Shown: positions 47,701 through 64,000 of the stretch, one piece after another
Numbering within the stretch: the stretch's first letter is position 1
How the letters are laid out: each line of letters opens with the position of its first letter
Assembly (NCBI RefSeq): GCF_020085105.1
Contig: NC_058055.1
Coordinates: forward strand, 12,502,822-12,566,821
DNA from: Siniperca chuatsi
Taxonomy: Eukaryota > Chordata > Actinopteri > Centrarchiformes > Sinipercidae
Length of the DNA stretch: 64,000 bases
Direction: 5' to 3'
Translations under genes and position numbers: made by a program
The notes under the pieces: generated by a model
Seen by the model: the letters and a program-made list of their open reading frames with translations, nothing else
What the model was told of the DNA's origin: nothing
Database searches by the model: none

Positions 47701-49361
47701 TTCTTTATCCTGTAACAACAAAGCATAATGGATGTCAAAAAACACAAGCGTGAACTTTTATGATAAAAGAGGTACTCTGTCTCTCTCAAACTCATATAAT
47801 GTTATTCAGGGTGTATACTGTTCACACAATAGTTAGTAACGTACATTTACAGAAAGCTCCATCCAACAGTCAGTGTTACATCTACATGCCAAGACACGAG
47901 TAAGCATTATACTGTAACTCAGGACAACCCGTATGACCAATGTGTATGACCAATAGCCAGGTTACTCAGAACATGTAACAGAGCCAAAGTTATATGGTAA
48001 AGAACAATGTCAGCGGCCAGTCTGTTGCTGCATAACAAATGTAAAAGAGTCAAGAGTCACTGTGCACCTGAGAACACCCTGGCGTTGCTCCTCGGTGTAG
48101 CTCTTCTTTTCATCACCACTCGCGTTACTTTTTTCATTGTTTCCAATGTCCTCATCTCTCCAGCCCGTTGGCGGGGGCACGTGGTTCGCCTCTGGAGCAG
48201 CAGTGCCTCCATTCCTTACTATGGCATCTATCAACACTGCAAACAAGAACACAGAGTCAGAGAGGTCAACTGACAGTTCAGGTGTAAATAGGGAAAGACC
48301 ATGGTGAAACCTTAAACAAGAGAAGTATTGGCTTCAGTCAAAATCACAATGGAAATTATGGTCAACAAAAATCTACATGGCAGGTCCTAAACATACAGAT
48401 GAGCACCAAGTTCAAAAGGAAAAACCAACATGACATATCTTAGTAAGGTGTTTGGCCACCACAAGCCTCCAGAACAGCTTCAACGCTCCTTGACATAGAA
48501 TAGTCTAAATAGCTCTGAAACTCTGTTAGGGGGATGAACACCATTCTTCCAAGGCACCTTATTTGGTGTTTTGATGGTGGTGGTGGAGAGCACAAACACA
48601 TTGCTCCAAAATCTCCCATAGGTGTTAAGACCTGGTGAAGTTGAAGGCCATAGTATTTGATTCACATCGTCATACTCAGACCATTCAGTGACTCCTTGTG
48701 TTCTGTCTGAAAGCATTTGCTCATGTTTCTCCACTCATTTATTCAGATTTTTCCTTTCACTTGTCACCCATTTGTATACCAGTAGTGTTATTGACTGCAT
48801 CAAAAGTTTTTCATTCCTTGAACACGTGCAATTTAATACAAACTGCTGTAAGATGGACCCTGTGGCGTTTAACTGCCTCGTGCACGCTGTGTTCAAAGAG
48901 CTATGAGTAATCTATGACAACTTAATTATCCTGGTTAGGATGCCAGTACTGCAAAAGCAATTAGGAAAGGTAAACTAACTGGAGACAGTCAGATTGCCTC
49001 AGAGTCTATGATCTGTAAGGGGGAAGGGAGCCCTGAACAGCCCTAAATTTCAGCATGCAGCCTGAGCTGACATAAAGTATTAAAGTTAGATAGCTCACTT
49101 TTGTCCCCATCTGAAAATAGAAATTCTGCGCACCCATCCTGCAATCTGAAAATACATTTTCTATAGTTAGCTAATACACTGGGATAAGTTAGCCAGTTGA
49201 CTGCCTTTGCAGAATGTGCGTCAGCTAATTTTACCTCTGGCCCGGGTGCTGGGGTAAATATTCTGGGCTTCATATAACAGCTGCAGCGCCCGATCTTTCC
49301 GTCCTGACCGTAAACACAGCTTCGCCTTCTCTATCAGCCGGTCTGCTTCGTCTTTATCCAT
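44718..49361 (-). CDS. dnajc18: DnaJ (Hsp40) subfamily C member 18, complete
   Basis: Single-pass membrane J-protein (DNAJB12/B14/C18 group, probably ER), a co-chaperone stimulating Hsp70 ATPase. Coding exons on minus: 49361-49235, 48236-48068, 47709-47564, 46753-46547, 46316-46204, 45865-45756, 45637-45465, 44842-44718. They join to 389 residues; human DNAJC18 is 358. The N-terminus [20 protein letters not shown] is a helical repeat-like segment typical of DNAJB12/14. The J domain (~99-166) has [20 protein letters not shown] and the catalytic HPD at 133-135 within LKFHPDKN. A Gly/Phe-type linker with [17 protein letters not shown] follows, then a membrane helix (~258-277, [20 protein letters not shown]) and a DUF1977 tail. 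Type C18 is favoured by [20 protein letters not shown] and [14 protein letters not shown]. The extra N-terminal segment, absent from human C18, suggests the ancestral architecture is kept. Confidence 0.95.
44911..45332. mobile_element. Fold-back MITE in the last dnajc18 intron
   Basis: Left end TTGGGAAATACACTTATTTG at 44911; right end on minus TTGGGAAATATGCTTATTCA from 45332. The inverted similarity continues inward through AAGATTGATACYACTC...TCTGTAC, giving arms of about 70-90 bases. The interior has the GGTTAGCTTAGCTTAGCATA and AAGACTGGAAACAGG strings that I recognise from an abundant percomorph element. A perfect 16-bp hairpin (arms 45242-45257 and 45264-45279, 6-base loop) sits inside the right part. 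No coding sequence. Confidence 0.85.
48439..48700 (-). pseudogene. Degenerate Tc1/mariner-like transposase C-terminal relic
   Basis: Read on minus, the sequence gives fragments resembling the C-terminal part of Tc1-type transposases: SPPPPSKHQ, then [20 protein letters not shown] and [10 protein letters not shown] before a stop at about 48441. This order is that of an intact family tail, but frame and conserved residues are damaged and the catalytic domain is missing. It lies in the dnajc18 intron between exons 49235 and 48236. It cannot encode an active enzyme. Confidence 0.6.
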
Positions 49362-49560
49362 TTCAACGGTACGGGGTGATTTTGCTGATCCAATCGCTGT
49401 CTGTAGAGGTTTGTCCCTGTGTAATGTGCGTCAATATCATATGGCAAGGCCTGGCGAGCCGCTACAGCTAACGTTAGATAGCCGATTAGCTTTGGTTTCA
49501 GACAGCTGCGCAACGTTAGCTAGGTGCAAGCCTGCAGTCACTCAAAGTCCTTCGCAGTAT
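49362..49560 (-). promoter_or_regulatory. dnajc18 upstream region with two CTAACGTTAG-type motifs
   Basis: Immediately upstream of the dnajc18 start. Contains GCTAACGTTAG at 49467-49477 and CAACGTTAGC at 49511-49520, with locally raised GC content and CpG. No TATA box seen, fitting a housekeeping-type promoter. Start site not determinable. Confidence 0.45.
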
Positions 49561-52500
49561 CCGATTCGCAGACGATGGCGGCTGTTGTCAGGCTGCAAAC
49601 AGGCCTGCAGCTGTGCCATTTTTAAAGCTGAAAGTCTGGAAAATTGACTGTTTTTGCTGTCTGTGTTTTAGCGATTTTAAAGGGCCACGGTGTTCAATTA
49701 AACTAGACTCCCCTGAGCTGTGATGGACGAGAGGTGGAGGCAGGACAGGGCGACGTCATATCCTGTGGAGTGATCGCTGAAATCTGTAGAAAACCTCAGT
49801 TGATATTTAGTCAAAATGTTATTTGCTTGGTTGCCTGTTTGTTAGCACGTTGGGTAATTAGTTATTATCCTGTCCCATTGCTTTTCCTGTCTATTACCTA
49901 ACAGTACTTAGAAAACCCTGAAGGTTGAGTAACATCAGCAGGTGTACAGTGATGCTGCATTCAGGGTCTTTCATTAAACTCATGGACGAGGGAAGTAGGG
50001 GTGCTGAGGGGGCTCGAAGAGGGGGCTGCAGCACCCTCTAAAATCAGGCATAATAAAAACATCAGTTAAACTCATAACGACTTTCTCCTTTTTTACTGGG
50101 ATTTATATGCGTAGTGCACTAGTAGCCTATTTGTGGTAGGAAAGAGGTTTGACTTTGTTTTTTGTCCGTTGGTTATCATTAATAGTCTATAATACACCTC
50201 ATTGCCAACCAAGGCAAGGCAGGTCGGATCTATCACATGCAACACATTGAGGTGTTTTAGGGCGTTTAGAGTGTCCCAGGTGAATCAAAGTAACCAAAGA
50301 CGTCAGGGCACATGGTCAGACAGACCCAGAGAGGCTACATAAGGTGAATGCACTTACTGCCACTGTACAGTGACACATATAGGCCATTGGTACAACAGGA
50401 TGTGTGATTTGGTTATAGATTTACTAATTTAATGTTTAAAGGTGCTGTTCTCTCCCTGAGAGAGAGAGTCATACATGTAGGCAGAAGTGGAAACTGATCA
50501 TTTGATCATGAAGCCTGATGTAACTGTATAATACTCAGGTTTATCAGTGTATGAACTACACTGCAGACTTGAGTCTCTGTTAACAGCTGTCACTCTGTTA
50601 ACAGCAAACAGAGTGACAGCTGTCTCATATGAACGGCTCCATCGCTGGTTGAATGGGCTGTTTGTTAGATAGCCCTGCATTAGAAATAAATGATCCTGGC
50701 CATTCACATTAATGCAAAAACCATGAATGTCGCGCAGCATTTTGTATGACGTGATTAAACAGACTTTCTCTCAGCACCCCCAACTCTGACTGACTTCCAG
50801 CATCCCTGATCAAATCCGTACCCCCGATACTTGCTTGTGATGCATTCAATTGTGTATGATGGAGAATAATATACAAAATGGACCTAAGATTTGTTGGTGG
50901 GTGATTTTTATTTTAGCCATCTAGTGGCACATTGCTGCTTTTGACTGCAGTGGCAGAATGAGAAGACAGCCAGGATGCAATGGATATTTTGGAATTATTA
51001 TTTTAAAATGTAATCTTAAATAGCCTAGTGAAAACAAAAACAACCAACAAAACTGCATAATTAGCTGATATGAATTATGGTAACATCATATGACATGACA
51101 GACTGTTTACGTCTCTAACAATTGGCCATTGACATGATTAGGCACATTTCGACAGGACATTAAGGTAGATTTAGCTAGATGTAAGACACTAGTGGAATGA
51201 TTCTGATACAAAAATTACTTTAAGCTAGTAAATAGTCTTGGTCGGCTGCATTGTACACGAGTAAGACAGGGGGTTGTATCTGGATGTAAGTCAGGGTGAA
51301 AGTTAAAATTAGTTATGCAACACATTTTTGTTCATGCATATTTTATTCAAGAGTAAAAAATGTGATTTGTCCCATAGGGCATGCTTACAATGTGTGTATC
51401 ATTTAGGAAGTCAAATGCGAAAACATATTTCCATAGATAATAAAAAATGTTGCAAGATAAAATCCATTATATTTGTTTGTTGAAATATGCATGTAGACCA
51501 TACAAGAACCAGAAACAGAGGAAGGAAAATAACCATAAGCTAAATTGTAACAATAATAATATCAGCAGTAAATATAACCAGAATACAATGTTTCCTGTTA
51601 AACTTAAGTGCGACACATGATTTTCTTTGTGTCCAATTCATTTACATCTGAAAACCATGCTATCATGCTTTGGCAGCCTGAAAGTTGCTTTTCACTGAGA
51701 TTATATTCATTCACACTATAGAACATTTTCTGTACATCAGTACAACCGAAAAAAAAATAAACACAAGGCTTAACACCTTATAAGGGCATCTCTGCATACA
51801 ATAAATCAATATAAAATTAAAAGCAGTGGTAATAAATAACAGAATGAAAAAAATGGACAAAAACAATCAAAGGAAGCCTATTTATAAAATTTATAAAACA
51901 AGACAAATAAAACAAATATAATTCAAAAATAAAAGAATTCAAGTTTACTATTTGAAACACAACTATCACAATTATAATCTCACATAACAATTAGGAACTT
52001 AATTGCATGCATTGATGCGTTCAGTACCATAGATGCTGTGTTAAAAATCACTTCTTGTCCATCCTTAATCCACATACCTTTATCATTAATAGAAAGATGA
52101 AATATAGAGTAGAAAAAATATTAATGTATGAAAGGAAATTCTAGAAATTTATGTGATAGTATGTGTCGCTTGAGGTTGGGGCTTCACTGGTATCGGCTTC
52201 CCCAAATTATGTATTTTGAAAGAACCAGAATGTTTCCTGTTTATATTTTGTTTCTTTTCTCTTCAGTGCAACATGGCATTTGAGGTTACAAATGGACTTT
52301 TCATCAAAGTATTTTGACACAATATTTAGACATGATTTATTTGAATCACAGTGTGGGTGCACTTGTCAGTGAAGATTTTCTCGGCCTATTTCTCCACTGT
52401 ACTCCACAGTAAAATTAGATAAGGTTAGAAAAATTGATAGAAAAACAAGAAATTATATATGATGAACACACTTAGATGCAGTATGGATGAATTCATAAAC

Positions 52501-54161
52501 CAAATGCCTGGTCTACACTGTGCTCAGTTATCCTGAAGGAAGTACTTCTGACAACTTTAATTTCATCTAAGATCAGTTTTAGTGATTTTTTTAAAACATT
52601 TTTTTACATTTGTTCTCAAAAGTAGCATTAATTAACTGAGTTCTGGTCAGGATACATTCTTCAAATCCGTTAAATAAATTTCAGGCTGGATCGAAGCCTG
52701 CTTATTCCTAATGACACAGTGGTGTGTGTGGTTGTTAAATACTCTTTAAACAAAACATATTTCAATTGTATGCGTTCACAAATTTGTAGAATTTCCTTCT
52801 CACTCTGATATAGTACTTTGTGTAGCTCTAAGGCATGAAATCTCACTTAATTTGCAGCACAGCAAAAAAAATGCAAACAGTGCTAATGAGTGACAGCACA
52901 TATTATTTTACTTTTTCTTTAGCAACAAGCAGCAGATATAATCAGGTAGTGTGTGACAGCAGGGCCAGTCCCAAAGTTCAAAATCACTTCTTCTCTTTTC
53001 TTCTGTGATCCAGAAACTGGTGTTAATGCCACTTTGTTGCCAGTCATAGTAATGGAGGACAGATGAGAAAACCCAGATCCAAAGCTTCCTTTAGCAGGGG
53101 ATGCTGAAGTGTATACTTTCCAGAAAGTGAATTGCATGATGTGTGAGGTACAGCTTGATCAAATGCTTCTCTGATGTGAACTACTTAAACATTTAATGGA
53201 GAGGAAGAAAATCATTTTAAGAATGGTCTAGATAAAAATATAACCGTTTGAGATTCACCTATTTTCAAATGTTAAATCTTGGTTTAATCTGTGATGTTGA
53301 GGTGCCTACAGTAAGCAGTGGAATGCTCCTTTCATCCCCTCCCTTTCTTCCCTCATCCCCTCCAAGTTACTTCTTGCTAGGAGATGACTGATAAGGAGGG
53401 AGGTGAGGAAAGGAGCAGACCTGGAGAGTACTGAGATATACCCAAGATGGAATTTGATCTCAGACGGCAGTAGCTTTGGTGGTTAGGCTAGAGCTGTGAG
53501 CACAGGTGAGCACCCTGTCCTCTTTCCCTCGCAGCATGAGGCATCTTACAACAAGGTCAATCAATAAATTTAAGTCCACTGGTGAGATTGTACTACAAGT
53601 TTTAAGAGGTTCACATTTTGCTTCCTTTCTTTTTGCTTAATTTCTCACAAAGTGGCGTGACTTGTTAATATTAGCAATAACAAGATGAATTTTCCTCATG
53701 AAGTGAATTTGTGAGTGATTCATAATAAACACTTTATGAAACAGTAAAATGATTTGTATGGCATGGATACTGCAGTTATGTCAGGCCCTGTAATGAAGGA
53801 GCAGACATTTGTCAGCACTCAGAACAACACAACCGCAAACAATTCAGTCTGTAATTGAACTGAGAAAGGGCTACAACAGGCAGAAATAACTTTCAACCAC
53901 ACTTTTTCAGTCAAGCTGCAGCCTGCTGGCCTCTCCTTATCCCCGCCCTCTGCTGTGAACCCCAGCCCCCCCTCCCCCAACTGTGCGATGACATACTGTC
54001 ATGAAAAAAATGACCTTTTCGCCCGTTTTAGATTTGCTGCAGATTTCATATTCTGTCTGTGGGCCTGGTTTATTTCTATGTTCTGAGGCCTGAATTCCCG
54101 ATTTGGCAATGTCTTGCTGCACAAAGCAACAGCGGCACGGTTCTGAGGCTCAGACAGCACA
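49561..54161. other. dnajc18 upstream / calcineurin 3' region (about 4.6 kb)
   Basis: No coding exon supported. From 54161 downwards the sequence is probably the calcineurin 3' UTR, AT-rich as is usual for this family. On minus, an AATAAA at 51347-51342 is one candidate end, which would imply a 3' UTR near 2.8 kb. A perfect 17-bp hairpin lies at 50583-50623. Small open frames (for example 52919-53137 minus) show no resemblance to known families. Confidence 0.5.
50583..50623. repeat. Perfect 17-bp inverted repeat, 7-nt loop
   Basis: Left arm ACAGCTGTCACTCTGTT (50583-50599) and an exact reverse complement at 50607-50623, around AACAGCA. The arms contain CAGCTG E-box cores. Intergenic between dnajc18 and the calcineurin gene. 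The stem does not extend beyond 17 bp, so it is short for a pre-miRNA. Confidence 0.95.

Positions 54162-64000
<9,839 letters not shown>

Noticed and set aside
52919-53137. 73-codon open frame on minus beyond the calcineurin stop
   Set aside because: It lies in the probable 3' UTR, with no family resemblance or splice context.

Overview
The window is vertebrate nuclear DNA, most likely from a percomorph teleost fish. Every gene is split by short GT-AG introns, and the conceptual proteins match well-known vertebrate families. Several dispersed elements are ones I recognise from spiny-rayed fish genomes: the 'TTAAAGGTCCAGTGTGTAGG' element, the 'GGTTAGCTTAGCTTAGCATA' fold-back element and the 'TAGGGCTGCAACTAA' element. 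I see no prokaryotic operons, CRISPR arrays, rRNA or convincing tRNA genes. Exon boundaries below come from manual reading of conserved protein sequence, GT/AG sites and codon phase. No alignment program was run.

Layout from left to right. (1) 1-8131, minus: the first 14 coding exons (508 codons) of a ryanodine receptor, type 1 by residue signature; it runs off the left edge. (2) 9835-18448, plus: a complete 25-exon nfrkb (INO80 subunit), head to head with ryr1. (3) 19363-21860, minus: a complete 5-exon tmem45b, convergent with nfrkb. (4) 24803-25436, minus: a complete 2-exon gng8 (G-protein gamma subunit). (5) 30007-40842, plus: a complete 20-exon brd8 (bromodomain subunit of NuA4/TIP60). 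(6) 44718-49361, minus: a complete 8-exon dnajc18 (membrane J-protein). (7) 54162-60738, minus: the last 8 coding exons of a calcineurin A catalytic subunit, probably ppp3cc-like; it runs off the right edge.

The genes form no single pathway, but there are themes. ryr1, the calcineurin gene and gng8 act in calcium or G-protein signalling. nfrkb and brd8 belong to INO80 and NuA4/TIP60, two chromatin machines that both handle H2A.Z. The order joins neighbourhoods that are separate in human (19q13, 11q24, 5q31). The dnajc18-calcineurin pair mirrors the DNAJB14-PPP3CA and DNAJB12-PPP3CB neighbourhoods, so it looks like an old whole-genome-duplication block.

Non-coding space holds DNA-transposon-derived elements, several simple repeats, a striking 545-bp imperfect palindrome in the first intron of tmem45b, and several short perfect hairpins. 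I found no convincing wholly new system. The best leads are the expanded calcineurin cassette exon, a MITE inserted three bases past a calcineurin splice donor, the long palindrome, and a CTAACGTTAG motif shared by three promoter regions.
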